In this document: positions 35,325 through 47,514 of the stretch, one piece after another
Numbering within the stretch: the stretch's first letter is position 1
How the letters are laid out: the number at the start of each line of letters is the position of its first letter
Origin: Lunularia cruciata
Lineage: Eukaryota; Streptophyta; Marchantiopsida; Lunulariales; Lunulariaceae
Assembly (NCBI GenBank): GCA_948567375.1
Contig: OX419756.1
Location: 7,259,001-7,323,000 of the forward strand
Reading direction: 5' to 3'
Length of the DNA: 64,000 bases
Position numbers and translations under genes: made by a program
The notes under the pieces: model-generated
Told to the model about the DNA's origin: nothing
The model's input: only the letters and a program-made list of their open reading frames with translations
Database searches by the model: none

Positions 35325-36600
35325 AATGTCTCCCCCAAAGAAGAAGTGTGGTGTCTAATTGCAATCACCTAAGTAGAGAATTGGGCACACTATTGCTACA
35401 TCAAGTAATTGAATTCAACACATTTATGCTTTCTACTATGGAATTTGGGATTTTGCATACAATGGTAGTGGAGATTAAGGAGAAGAAAAACCCAAACTTC
35501 TCCAACTTGAGATGAAACATGTTTGCATGGACCAAGGAGCATTGGCAAAACGTATTGGGTCCAATTCAACACCAAGGGCAATGCACCTTGATCATGATTG
35601 GTGATCATCAAAGAAATGACTAGGAAGTTTGAATCCTCATTCGAACAAAAGACAAGGAATAGTTGGAAGGTGCATGGATACCATGACCTTGCTTGGTGCA
35701 CCATGGTCACCTTGGTTATTAAGTTTTTCAGATCCTCACAAACAACATACATGAATAATGGGTAGGCAACCTTTTTCCAACTATTGCATGAAGGTAAGCC
35801 TACAGACTAAGCAAAGACATTCTATCATTGAACCTAAGAGCTTATGGAGAGTAGTTGCAAACAATGGGAGGACCTAATTTCCTCTCACCATTCATGCTAA
35901 AATTTCTATAGTAGGATGAGAATATTGCAAAAGGAGGAGAGGAAGCTCTTCTTGGCACATTACTATCCCTTGAGGTATTATCAATGCCAAATGGGATGTG
36001 AAGGTGAGATCAAGAAGTATAAGGATGCCTTCATGAAATATAAAAAGACAAGTAAGTGGGTAATCATTGACAAGGCTGCTGGAGAGGGATCAAGCAAATG
36101 GAAGACAGTTGTGACTCCACCAATGACTAAGAAGAGACATTGACCAAATCTTCAAGTAGTGGACTCTTTGGAAGAGTAGACTTCTTAGGCCAATGATGAA
36201 TCACAATCAAGGACTGATGGAAGGGCTGACCAAGACTCACAAGGTTGCCCTAATGAAGCCACTATGCTTGTTGCACAAGAGAGTGAACCTTCACAAGCTA
36301 TGGAAGTAGTGCCCTTAGAGCAAGAGAATTCCTTCTCCAAGATAGTGGTGTCTTTCGACAAGGCAGAAGCAAGATATGCAAAAGTGGAGGTTCAATCTAC
36401 TCATGCTATAGTGTTAGAGTCAGATGTGCTAGACCAAACCAACCCTGAACAAGGTGATGTTGAGGTGAATGACAAGGAGGAGGTCTTGATATCCCAATTG
36501 CAAAAGAAGAGTTCTCTCCCAACATCACCTATGGGGAATCAATCATCCCATACATGAAGAAAAGGGGATATTTAGGTTTCAGCTCAAGGAGACAATCATC
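35325..36600 (+). pseudogene. Degraded relative of the LTR-encoded protein (N-terminal domain)
   Basis: Plus-strand broken frames start MSPPKKKCGV at 35,325. They continue with FNTFMLSTMEFGILHTMVVE, KEHWQNVLGP, MVTLVIKFFRSSQTTYM and ATFFQLLHEGKPTD, then AKTFYH. Order and pattern match the N-terminal domain of the protein encoded in the large LTRs (IEVLSRLWITFLAWN, WRLVLGREA, LKPKRTTYVMKH, AVFFHKMFAREPINWVKCFH). An acidic Glu/Gln-rich region follows (36,264-36,557), again as in the LTR protein. Stops and frameshifts prevent expression. It lies opposite in strand to the integrase remnant next to it, so it probably belongs to a different element. Confidence 0.55.
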
Positions 36601-36929
36601 AAGTGGTAACTCCACCTTAGAAATTGGTGCTCAAGATGTCCTACCCTCACTATCCTAGGTAAGAAAAGGAGACTTTCAAGTGAGGAAAAGGGTAAAGGAA
36701 GAGGAAGATGGGTGTCCTTGGACCTAGATTGGATCATTGTGGAATTCACCTCCCTTCCTAAGAACGTTAGACTAGAAATAGTGAATAAGTCAAGACCCAA
36801 AGAATGGGGACCAACAAGTACCTTGGGAGCACCAAAAGTGTAGTGTGTCCCAATGATTCTCACCTTGACTAGGGATCTTTTGCAAGCTAGTAGAGCCACA
36901 TCAGCCAAACCAACAAGAGCCACCATGGT

Positions 36930-37668
36930 TGTAATACCAAGGGTGAGCCATATGATCTAGATGTGAAATTTGGTTTGGTAACATCTAGAATGATGTTATA
37001 CATGATGGTCAAAATAGATCAGATAGAAGTATCACCAAAAGAGTACTTCTACTAATAGGGCAGAAACCGAAATAGATTTGAGAACCTTAGAACCAATAGC
37101 TAGACATATGATTTAAAGGTGAGAATTGGTTTGGTAACATCTAGAAGGATGTTACACATGATGGACTAAACAGATCAGAAAGAGGTATCACCAAAAGGGG
37201 ACTTCTACTAATAGAGTAGGAACCGAAATATGCCTGAAATCTTTGAAGGCAATTTCGGAGGCCTAAATGGATGAATTAGGTCTTGAAAATGTGCAGATTC
37301 CCCCCCCAACAGAGGAAAGGCTGGCCTTCCCTCCTCCCTGGTTTGTCTCGTCGAGAGCTTTCCAACGGTACCTTACTTATGTGATTCTGAGATTCCTACA
37401 GGAAGATTCCCTAAAAGATTCCCTCCGGTCAAAGCTCGTTTGACCAACCAGATAGGACCTAGACCAGACAGGTCACCCATCCAAGTCAGTAATCCAAGGG
37501 TGGAGCTTGCTGACATGTCACCTATCTATGTCCCTAATCCTATGGTGGAGCTTCCTTGGAGGAGATCCTCTTTGTCTATATAATAAAGAGAAGGTGCTCC
37601 TTTGGGGCATCGAATGTTTGAGTGTGCAATCTGTGTTTTCTCTCTTCTCTTGTCCTCGGAGTATTACA
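36930..37668 (+). mobile_element. Solo LTR of the chromovirus family
   Basis: A 739-bp LTR from TGTAATACC to GTATTACA, flanked by ATGGT (36,925-36,929) and ATGGC (37,669-37,673), a five-base target duplication with one difference. It has two internal copies of the ttggtaacatctagaa...caccaaaag unit (about 36,970 and 37,130) and a TATA-like ctatataataaag at about 37,577. No internal element sequence remains. Confidence 0.93.
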
Positions 37669-40200
37669 ATGGCCCAAGCCAAGCTTGCCAGTGTACACAA
37701 AAGGGCCCTTCATGTACACACTCAACTATGATCCAATGTAATCCTAAGTTATCTACAAGTTGGGACTAGTACTAAAGACCCTAGAAGTACCATTCCTTGC
37801 CTACCAAGAAATTGGTGATGGATCATAAGAGATTAATCAATTTCTTGGACTTTCTCATTCAAATAACTATGTGGGGAAAACAAGTGGTCAAGAGAGAGTT
37901 GGTCAAAGCCAAAGACCACATTTATTGGGTGTTGGCTTTGACCACAAAAACACACAAAAGGTATGGTGTGCATGACAAACAAAATTGTCTTGGAGATGGC
38001 TCATCTCCAAGAACGGTTGGCATTGTTGCACTCTGCCTTTCTCTCTCTAGGAACACACAAGGTGCCTAGCTATGGAGCCTATAGCTTAGAGATTGTAGAT
38101 AAACCTATCCCTACTAGTTTGAACATGCATGGAACCCAACCAGTAGAACCCTTCACTCTAGGTTTTGGTATTCTTCCTATCGGGGAGGGTGGTAATAGGC
38201 AACCTAACTTGTCATCATAGCACAAAAATCTTGGTCTTTTGGTTACCACTTCTAATATTACCAAAGGAGAAATATATTACACTCTTAAAAGGAAAGAACC
38301 TAAGTGCAATGCCTGCACACCAATCCAAATCAACTAGGCATACAATCAAGCATGCAATCCAAATCAACTAGGCGTACAACAAGCATGCAAGCACGGAGAG
38401 GATCCAATCACAAGAATTTAGCAACAACTCTCCATGTTCTTTTTTGGAATTGAGCTTCAGAGCCCTCTTGCTCTATCATCAAGCTAATTTCAACCTCTAC
38501 TCCAAGCTTCCTCTAATATGTACTTCAACCTTCAAACCAATTTGTACTCCAATTTTATATCTTCTTGATAGGGAAAACTCTATGCAACTCAGATGGGCAT
38601 AATTGTTTCTTTGTGACTTGGGTTTGAGTGTTCTAGAATTCAATGTAAAGCCTGTCAAATAAGCTTTCCAATGATATGAAATAAGGCACAATTTGATCAC
38701 TATTGCTTCCTTGACAAGCTCTCACACTTGGCCAGTTTTTTGTGATTTCCACCCTAATTTTGAAATGCCTAATTTAGGGTTTGCTCTTGGCTCTTGGCAA
38801 TTTTCCCCAAATTTCTGAATCATAAACACACTTGTCCTCAAAAAAATCTAGTAATCTAAAATCCTCAATCAAAATCACAAAAATAGGAGAATTGACACTC
38901 AATCATGATAGGAGATAGAAATACTCTACCGAGCTTATGATGGTATTTTGAATAGACTTTGTTTTATCAAATCTCTCTTTCCATGGACCCAAAGTCAACC
39001 AAAATTGTTACAGTAGCTATTTGTTGTGTTGTTTAAACCCCTACATAGTTTAATAGTCTATCAACCCCAATTCTTAGATGTGAATCAATTCCTAAGTCAG
39101 GCTAACTTGTAAGCTCTACAGACCCATGTATGCTTGATCCAAGACCCTGAATTTTCTATTTGAGAAATTCTCATGACCTTTGCACAAAGGTGCAAGATCT
39201 AACCAACAACAATATTGGAGATTTTCATAAGGTGATTCAAACCACAACTTTAGGAGAGACAAAAATTCCAAACCTGATCAACATCTCACTTCCAAAAGTT
39301 CCAACTTCAATTGACTAGATCTGATTTAAGATTGATCAAAACATATAATTTCTTATACTCATCACTACAAGCAATCTATTTCTCTCATTATCCACCAGAC
39401 CATGAAAATGCCTCATGAAGCTCTCCAAATTGTATATTTTGTGCTATAGAGTATGAATTCTATGCCCTTGATTGAATTGATCATATATATCTACTCAAAT
39501 CACTTGATTCAATCTTCAAATTATAGCCTATATATATATAACCATGGTTTCTTCTCCTTGAATACTCTCCCCAAACTCCTTTGATGGTCAAAAGCTCTAA
39601 ACTTCTCCTCTTGGGATCCAATCACTTGCACTCTTTTGTCATTTCGTTTCTTCACTTTTTGACAAATGGACCTCACAATTCCACCTTGAAGCTCAAGAGC
39701 AAAATTAAGCCATTTTCTATCTAAAAGAGCACATAGATTTTCAAAGTCCAACTTGCTCATAAGTAAGCACTAGAAGGACAACAAGATCTAGGTTTTCTAT
39801 CACTGACTCCATGAATGCCGCCCCAAAATGTGCCACCATCCAATCTTGTAAGTCATCACACTATAGAATCTAAAGCTTGATGAGGAAAGGATTTAGGAGT
39901 GGCAGATTGGGAGCATAGTACATCTTCTCAAATGCTTCCTCCAATGCTCTAACACTCGCGCTCTACTACAATTCTCACTCCTAATATCTTCTTCCTGCTT
40001 GAGACTCCTCAAACTAAAACACATTGCTTCTCTCAACTCTCCACCACCTACATACACAAGAGCCTTCAAAGAGGACAAGACCATAATCCATATAGCCAAT
40101 TATATACATGTACATAGATTACTTACCTGGTAATAGCTCAACCGTGGGATCTATTATACAACCTACTCCGTCTTAATGGAAATAAACCACACTTTTTTAC
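37669..40200. other. Old repeat-derived sequence without a gene
   Basis: No intact frame. A segment at about 38,015-38,110 (gttgcactctgcctttctctctctaggaac, acacaaggtgcctagct) closely resembles about 62,125-62,170. This links it to the large-LTR families and makes this stretch likely part of the same degraded element as 35,325-36,600. Confidence 0.5.
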
Positions 40201-40219
40201 TTTTTTGTGGGCTATGAAA

Positions 40220-41250
40220 ACCACAACATGGCAGCATGGGTAGAAGGAGAGGTTAGTATGGTGATCACAGCCGTGGAGTGCCACAAAGAGAGAGTGGGGT
40301 TCTATGAAGACCCAACTTCTATGGAGGCTCAAATTCATCACCTCGAAGCTACTCTAGAAATTAGGAAGCCTCCTTGAAGACTAAGCACAATGAGTTCACT
40401 ATGCTTTCCTACATCTTCAAGGCTTGGAAGCATGAAGATGACACCATGCTAATAAAGCACAAGAAGGAATTATGACCTTGCAGTGATGAATGTAAGGTCT
40501 ACCCAATGAGAGAAAGCCTTAACAGATTACAAGACCATAAGTCGAGAGTATGTGGGAAAAAGATTGGGAGATAGCCAAGATGAAGGAGGAGATAGTAGTC
40601 TTGAGACAATGGATTACCCAACTAGACTCCAACTTGACAACTATCAAGGGTAGGTCCAAACAGCAAGCGGAGGAGATGAAGAAGAAGCATACCAAGGAGT
40701 TGGATGCTAGGGACAAGGAAGTGATGTCCCTAAAACATGAGCTAGATGGTCTATGGAAAGAGAAAGCCATAGAGGAGCAATCTTGTGATACCACCTTAGA
40801 AGTTGCTAAGGTGTGCATTGAAGAGTTGTCCATGATTGTGGCTAACCATGACGACAAAACCCACATCCTTTGAGTACAAGTCGGACAAGAGGTGGAGATG
40901 GAGTTGCAATTCCTCCGTGATACTCTGGATGAGGAAAAAATGAGAGCCTTTACAATCATGGAAGACAATACTAGTAGGCTATTGAGAATTAGCTATTATG
41001 ACCCAAGCTCACCAACCTAAGTTATACAAGCAAAGTCAAAGATATGCACATTAAAAGCCAAGACCTACTCCACTAAACAATTGACCAAGCTCACAAAGAA
41101 GTTGTGCAAGCATGGTGATGCCAAGTTTGAAATTTTCTTAAGCAATATCCATTGTGAACTAGAGGAGTACAATAAACAAGTCAAAGAGCTAATTTAGAAG
41201 TATAAAGGTGTAGGAAGGTCAAGGAAATAGATCCTAGTGTACAATACTTG
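40220..41250 (+). pseudogene. Degraded coiled-coil reading frame
   Basis: The plus strand contains MAAWVEGEVSMVITAVECH, MEAQIHHLEATLEIRKPP and, at 40,550-40,873, an open stretch with EIAKMKEEIVVLRQWITQLD and KKKHTKELDARDKEVMSLKH, rich in Lys/Glu with heptad-like spacing. Stops interrupt it elsewhere. It is placed downstream of the domain at 35,325-36,600, in the same orientation, as expected for the coiled-coil half of an LTR-encoded protein interrupted by the solo LTR. Direct sequence similarity to the other coiled coils is not obvious by eye. Confidence 0.4.
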
Positions 41251-42299
41251 TATAATTGTATAGTTCTGGACCATCAAGATGTGGTCATGATGACACAACC
41301 ATTGGATTGTGCCTTCATTAGGATAGGGACTTCATCATGATGGAATGTCTTTGTGTGATAACATGTATAGAAATTCTTTGAGCAATTAAGGCTCTATACA
41401 TTAGATTGGTTATTTTGTAAATACATGGTTGTCAAGACCCTTCTCCCAATGTGTAGTTGGAGTCATGTTATTGGTAGAGTGTATAGAAAGTGCCTCTCTA
41501 TAGGTGGCGTCATCATAGCATTTAATTTATAACAGCCAATTAGGTAGAATAAGGTTAGTTCATAATTCATAATTATGGGGTCATGGCATCACACAACAAT
41601 GGATGCACCACATCTTGTTGCAACAAAGAGTATAAGGGGTTTCACCCTAACTTAACATAGGGTTTGCAAGCACAAATTGGACTTTTATATCATACTTATC
41701 TATTCAAACTCCTAAATGTGCAATTACTTTGCTTGTGTGTTAGCAAATTTGACTCTATTGTGTGGATGATACCTAAGGACCTCTTAGATCCTAAGTGTAT
41801 CAATGCCAATATGGTGTATGTTTTGTGATTGTTGAGTTGAGTAGTGGCAAGAAACTTGAAGTAGGAACACAAGTATTAAGGTGCAAGAGGTAGTCAGGCT
41901 TGGGAGTCCTGAAGGGTTGGAATGATGATGTGTTGAGAGCCATGATGGTTGTGAGTGTTGTAAAGGATCACACATAAAGAAAAGCTCAAGGTATTGCAAA
42001 TGTATAGTATACCTATGAGGAGTGCCTTCTGGGAAGGGTGTTGTATATATATACATTGCTACACAACCTACATCACTATCAACATCATACACTATAGAAG
42101 AACAACTCACACATAAGTCATAGTCATAAGTCATAAGAACAACTCTAGAGTGCCACAATAACCAGTTCATTCTTCCACTCAAATCACACTCAAATAAGAT
42201 ATGCACTTGATCTTTCACTCAACAATCTGCCAATAATTGTGCACTAATTATAGTCAAGCCACACCCACTCTAGCAACAACTTACATATAAATCATACAT
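41251..42299. other. Old repeat-derived sequence without a gene
   Basis: No intact gene. About 42,040-42,160 resembles 31,975-32,090 (actatagaagaacaactcaca...ctctagagtg), the 3' flank of the degraded integrase copies. Confidence 0.5.
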
Positions 42300-42661
42300 G
42301 AACTAAAAGGCAAAACCTCATGCACTCTCAAGATAGTGCAATTAGTAGTAACATCATTGGTGTAGTCTGCTATAGATATATAGTCACATGGATGAAATCA
42401 ACAAATCAAGGGTCCATAACCCCTTCTTGAATAATACCATAGCATGAGATATCTTTATGCTGAGCAATTGCTAAGTTCTCAAAGGCCATTGGTTCCACTC
42501 TCCAAAAGATCTCTACTCATTGAGACCATATGCTCACTTATATGTTTAGATCATCCAAGTCCAAAACTATAATAACATCACAATGAATGGCTATAGGTAA
42601 AACTGGATCTCATCCATAGATCTAAAAGTAAGGAGAGAAGGACACTAAGGAGGCTTGCCGG
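42300..42661 (-). pseudogene. Degraded Ty3/gypsy integrase, copy Y, C-terminal part
   Basis: The minus strand reads VLDLDDLNI, then MAFENLAIAQHKDIS. It parallels 33,000-33,340 in nucleotide sequence (ctcaaaggccat, ctctccaaaagatctctnctcattgag, aggcttg). It continues on the far side of the inserted solo LTR, at 46,589-46,896. Confidence 0.7.
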
Positions 42662-42990
42662 TGTCATCAGGAAAATAACCCACGCGTGCCTTTGAGGTTT
42701 GGTGTGAAATTATTTTCTCTTCTTCTGGTTGTAAGGAAGTCGGACTTTATGTCTCAGGAGTTGCTTTATGCTACCTTGCCGTGAGAGATCTTTGCCATAA
42801 GATTGTGAAGCCGGAAAAGGTTGTGGTGCTATTAGCTTAAGGATTCTCTTAATGTGGCTTGAGCCGAGAAATAATGTTAGGTTACACAAGCTCAGGTTTT
42901 GTTTTATGTCTTATGTTATTGGAGTGAAGAGTATTTTCCTTAGTTGAAGAGCAAAAATGAGTTTAGTTGAAATTGCTTTGGAATGCCTTT

Positions 42991-43013
42991 GGGGGGGGGG
43001 GGGGGGGGGGGGG
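42991..43013. repeat. Homopolymer G23
   Basis: Twenty-three consecutive G followed by A and five G, inside the solo LTR. It could form G-quadruplexes. Its length in the assembly should be treated as uncertain. Confidence 0.9.
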
Positions 43014-43229
43014 AGGGGGTCTTTGAGGGTTGGAAGTTTTCAAGAGGAAGGGAGAAAAATTGGGAGAGGAGTGGGCTTCAGCCTTGAGGAGTGATAGGTT
43101 TTGGGCAGAAGGGGAAGGTTTGGGAGGAGAGAGTAGGAAGGTAACAAGGATTGAAAGAGGAGTTTGGCAAAAACGGGTTTTTTTACCTAAAAGGTGTGGC
43201 AGGAGCAGGAGAAAAGGATCGGGAGGGTT

Positions 43230-44520
43230 TGCCTTGAATTGAATTGGAGGAAGTGAGGAGAGAGGAATTGTTTGAAGGATTAGGTCTTGGATTGTGAAAT
43301 AGAGGGAAGGAGTATTTTTGAAGGTTTTTGCTTGGGCCTTGGTCTGGGACAGGGAAGGAAGAGAAGGAATTTCCAAGGGTTTGGTCTGGAAGGAGGATAT
43401 TGAAGGAAGAGAAGGAATTTTTTGAGGGTTTTCCTTGGGTTGCTCTGGACAGGAGGACATTGAAGGAAGAGAAGGAAATTTTGAGGGTTTGGCTTTAGAC
43501 AAGAGGACTGTGAAGAGAGGTGAGAAAATTTGAGGGTTTGGCCTAGATACAAGGAAGAAGAGAGAGGAGAGTTTTTTTGAGGGTTTTGCTTGGGTTGCTC
43601 TGGACAAGAGGACAGTGAAGGAAGAGAAATTTTTTTTTGAGGGTTGGCCTGGTCAATGACAGGGACAGTGAAGGAAGAGTATAAATTTTTAAGGTTTTGG
43701 CCCTAGATAGGAGGACTGTGAAGAGAGGATAAAAATTCAAGGGTTTGGCCTGGACAGGAGGAAGAAGAGAGAGGAGATTTTTTTGAGGGTTTTGCTTGGG
43801 TTGCTCTAGACAGGAGGATAGTGAAGGAAGAGAAGGAAATTTTCAAGGGTTTGGCCCTAGACAGAAGGACTGTGAAGAGAGGAGAGAAAATTCAAGGGTT
43901 TGGCCTGGACAGGAGGAAGAAGAGAGAGGAGAGTTTTTTTGAGGGTTTTGCTTGGGTTGCTCTGGACAAGAGGACAATGAAGGAAGAGAAGGACTTCTTT
44001 GAGGGTTTGGCTCTAGACAGAAGGACTGTGAAGAGAGGAGAGAAAATTCAAGGGTTTGGCCAGGACAGGAGGAAGAAGAGAGAGGAGAGATTTTTTGAGG
44101 GTTTTGCTTGGGTTGATCTGGACAGGAGGACAATGAAAAAAGAGAAGGAATTTTTGAGGGTTTGGTTTGGATAGGAGGACATGGAAGGAAGAGACTGAAT
44201 TTTTGAGGGTTTTGGCCTGGACAGGAGATAGAAGAGAAAGGAGAGTTTTTTTGAGGGTTTGCTTGGGTTGCTCTGGATAGGAGGACAGTGAAGGAAGAGA
44301 AGGAATTTTTGAGGGTTTGGCCTGGACAGGAGGAAGAAGAGAGTGAGGAATTTTTTGAGGGAGTTTTTGCTGGTGCCTTGATCTATGACAGGAGGACAGA
44401 AGGAAGAGTCAAGGCTTTGAGATATTTGCCCTAGACAAGAGGACTGTGAAGAGAGGAGAGAAAATTCAATGGTTGGCCTGGTCTATGACATGGACAGTGA
44501 AGAAAGAGAAGGAAATTTCA
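43230..44520. repeat. Tandem array with a period of about 155 bp
   Basis: The phrase gtttggcctggacaggagga recurs at 43,743, 43,898, about 44,054 and 44,315 (with small changes), and gcttgggttgctctggac recurs between. Spacing is 155-156 bp for the regular units and about 260 bp for the last interval. Reverse translation gives low-complexity Ser/Pro/Gln text that I do not regard as protein. Confidence 0.85.
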
Positions 44521-45104
44521 AGGGTTTTGGCTTGTGCTATGGCAGGAGCAAGAGAGGAAACTCTTGAGTTTTGTTTGAGCTTGGACTGAGATAGAACTGG
44601 ACTGAAGGAATGGTGTGGGGAATGTCCATAGGAATGAGAACTTTGAACTGAATGCAGAGCAAAATTCTGAAGTGTGAGAGTAATGATGTGCAAGAGAGAC
44701 AAGAAATTTTTTGAATGAGCAATAGTAAAGGAGGTTTTGGGTTTGCTTCAGCTTCATGAGTGATAGGAAAAGAGAGAGAAGACTTTTAAGGTAGGGTTTT
44801 GCTCGGTTGAGACAGAAGAGACAAAAGATTGTTTTCCCTAAAGGGCAAGCTTTTTGCTTTGGTTTGGACAAGAGTGCAAGAGTGAGGAAATTTCAAGGAG
44901 ACTCTTGCTGAGTAGTAACAAGTGAGAAGGGGTATTTCAAGTTAGGGTTGCTCTGGCTGGACAGGAGTAGGGGTGAAGGATTTGAGTTTGCTCTGCTGAG
45001 GAGGTGGCAAGAGAGGAAGAAATTTTGAGAGAAATCTGCTGGCTGATCATGGCAAGAGAGGTAGGGTTTGATGAGAAGGCTTTGAGAGAATGCTCTGTTG
45101 GATA

Positions 45105-45330
45105 TTAGAGACCAGTAAGAGAATTGGAAACGCATTGCAGGAGTTGGCTGATGAGTAGCCAGTAGAGAGGCTTTGATAAGGACAGACCAGTAAGAGAATT
45201 GGAAATGCACCGTAGGAGTTGGCTGATGAGTAGCTAGTAGAGAGGGTTTGATAAGGACAGACCAGTAAGAGAATTGTAAATTGCACCACATGAGTTGGCT
45301 GATGAGAAACTTGTTAAGAGGGTTTTGGTA
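45105..45330. repeat. Tandem repeat, three units of 74-76 bp
   Basis: accagtaagagaattg recurs at 45,111, 45,185 and 45,261, each followed by gagttggctgatgag. Confidence 0.9.
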
Positions 45331-45553
45331 AGAGTAGGGAGAATTTCAAGAGTTCTTCTGTTCAGCCTTGGTGAAGTGACAATGAGAAGAGAAGGAAAAT
45401 TTCAAATTAGGTTTTGGCTTAGTCATGGACAGAGGCTGGAGAGATAGTTTGGGAGTTTGGGCTTTACCTTGCCTTGGACAGGAGCAGGAAGGAGAGCAGA
45501 GAGAATTTCAAGAGTTCTTCTTTTCAACCTTGGTGAAGTGACAGTAAGAAGAA

Positions 45554-45830
45554 AGGACTGTTGTGAGTGTTGACAGAAATGTGAAGTTCCTATGAAGATT
45601 TTCCAGAGGTGAAGTGCAAGAGTAGAGGAAAGAAAATTTGAATGTAGAAGAGGACTGTTGTGAGTGTTGACAGAAGTGAGGTTCCTCTGAAGGTTTCTAG
45701 AAGAGCAGCTGGAGATAGAGAGATTGAATTTTTGAATGAAGAGAGGACTGTTGTGAGTGTTGGTAGAAATTGTGAAATATTCTATGGGGATTTCCCAGAA
45801 GTGCAACTGGATAGAGGAGTGGAGTTTTGA
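45554..45830. repeat. Tandem repeat, three units of 93-97 bp
   Basis: aggactgttgtgagtgttg recurs at 45,554, 45,651 and 45,744. Confidence 0.9.
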
Positions 45831-46588
45831 ATGGAGAGAGAAATTTTGAGGTTTGGTTTCAGTTGCTGAATGCTTGAAGAGGAGTGAAGGAGAATCTCAA
45901 GTTGCTTCAACTGAACAGGATCATGGGAGACTAAAGGAGGTTGAGCGGTGAATCGCCTTGAATGTTGCCAAACAAAGTGTATGCAAAGCGCCCTGGCTAA
46001 TTTGACATCCAGTTGAGACCTTAGAACAAACATTGTCTAGATCAAAACTGTTTTGCTTGACCAGGACATGTGAGTTTGCTATTGAAATTCCTATGAATGA
46101 TAAATTTGGAAGCAGATGTGTGTTATGAATTAGGATTAAAGTCAAAGGAAGCTCCATTCTTGGAGCCCTCATTCCGTCTACCTGAGTGGTGTAATACAAC
46201 AGTCTGGGTGCCAAGTTCATGTTTGGTTAGAGCATTCTTTGTTTCTATAGAGACTAACTTAACAAGTTTCCCAAACCTAAACCTTAGAACCCTAGTCGAG
46301 CTTGATAGGGGAATAGATCATGATACCAGCATAGGTGGGGATCTTAAAACCATACAGCCGTGACAAGCCCGGTGCTGAGAAAGCCAAGAACAAACATGGA
46401 ACCTTTGGAAATATTTGACCTTAGGGTAAATTACAACAAGTTCATATAGAGACAAATTCCCAACAATCCAAGAGTAAGGAAGGAATGTCAGTTTACGGGA
46501 AAAATCCAAAAGAAAGACAATAAGGACAAAGTGAGCACAAGGAGCCATGTGCCCGGTGCACTCTCAAGACCAAAAATTCCCCGTGACA

Positions 46589-46896
46589 TCGGCTAAATTA
46601 ATAGCCCATGGCTAACCATAGTAATTAGAGATCTTAGTCTCCTAGGTGGCTTCTTTGCAAACCCTACTTACACTATTCCTTCTTCACCGTTTGAACCACT
46701 CTCTTTGTTAAGCCATCTGCCTTAGGATGATCTCAAGAGGAAGTCAGATGATCGATCAAGGCCTTGCCACACAAGACTTGAAACTACCATAGAACTTATA
46801 CCTTGATCAATCAAAACCTCAAATATTGCACCAAAATGACTAAGAAAATGATCCAAGAACGAGTAAGCCATCTCTTCATTGGACTTGCCAAGAAGT
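46589..46896 (-). pseudogene. Degraded Ty3/gypsy integrase, copy Y, core part
   Basis: The minus strand reads HPKADGLTKRVVQTVKKE, then GLQRSHLGD and LWLAMGY, the region around the catalytic Glu in this integrase group (Glu is not preserved here). It matches 33,350-33,495 and 34,325-34,470. The remnant is cut at 46,897 by the opposite-facing large LTR. Confidence 0.7.
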
Positions 46897-47514
46897 TGTG
46901 GTACCCAAATTTTTAGTTTTTTTAGTTTCTATGTGGTTTTGAAGAAGAATTGTATAGACAAAGTTGTATCAAACCCAAATGGCATTGGAAGGAGAAGAAT
47001 AGTGACTTCCGGTTGAAACCCAAAGTAATATGAGTCTGAGTCCAAAGCAAAGTACTCGGGGTTAGAACTGGCCAAGAGAGACCCAAAGTAAGGGGACTCC
47101 ATCTTGAGGTGATCAACCTGATGCAAAGATGGCATAACAATGTCTCTTAGTAGGGGTGAATCAAGAAAGTACAAGCAAAGAAACGGAAAACAAGGCGTGA
47201 TCCACTAAACCTATATAATGCCAAGGAGAAGTCATGTGAAAAGCATGCATTTTAGTGAGAAGCAATGGAGGAAAGGTTGATCAACAAGGAACTATAAAAT
47301 TGGGACTTCATTGAGGAGATTTTGAAATGTCCCGCAAGTATCATATGCCATTGAGTAGTTGACCCAAAGGAGTGCCTGTAGAGAAGTTGGTTGAGTGTTT
47401 GATGTTTAGCAAGGCTGAAGGAGTGAGGATCTTGAGACCACGGATGATAGAATCATTTTTCAATTACTGTGCACTAGAGATTGCACAATGCCAAAGAAGG
47501 GTGAGAAGAAGAGT
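46897..47514 (+). mobile_element. Outer large LTR, left part (interrupted)
   Basis: It starts TGTGGTACCCAAAT, equivalent to the sense start of the LTRs of the 47,515-61,038 element read in reverse (cttgggtcacaaggcaaagtactc, gaaacccaa). It is in plus orientation. It is interrupted after AGAGT at 47,514 by that element and resumes at 61,039. It is diverged from the inner LTRs, so it is an older or different member of the family. Confidence 0.75.

Larger units (their letters stand above)
42662..46588. mobile_element. 3.9-kb purine-rich solo LTR
   Basis: The insertion begins TGTCATCAGG and ends CCCCGTGACA, five-base inverted ends of LTR type. It splits one integrase remnant: the flanks rejoin cleanly (cttg|ctaaattaatagcc), with TCGG at 46,589-46,592 and CCGG at 42,658-42,661 as a probable four-base target duplication. 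No pol motifs are inside. The interior is purine-rich on the plus strand and full of tandem repeats. A second, truncated copy of its start lies at 62,239-62,497. The family is unassigned and the strand unknown. Confidence 0.75.

Noticed and set aside
42963-43607. Minus-strand frame of 214 codons with a poly-Pro tail
   Set aside because: It is the reverse reading of a purine-rich tandem array and the G23 run. The residue pattern follows the DNA repeat and no domain is visible.
43821-44174. Plus-strand repetitive Lys/Glu/Arg frame in the purine-rich LTR
   Set aside because: Same array read on the other strand. Both strands are open because the repeat lacks stops, not because of coding.
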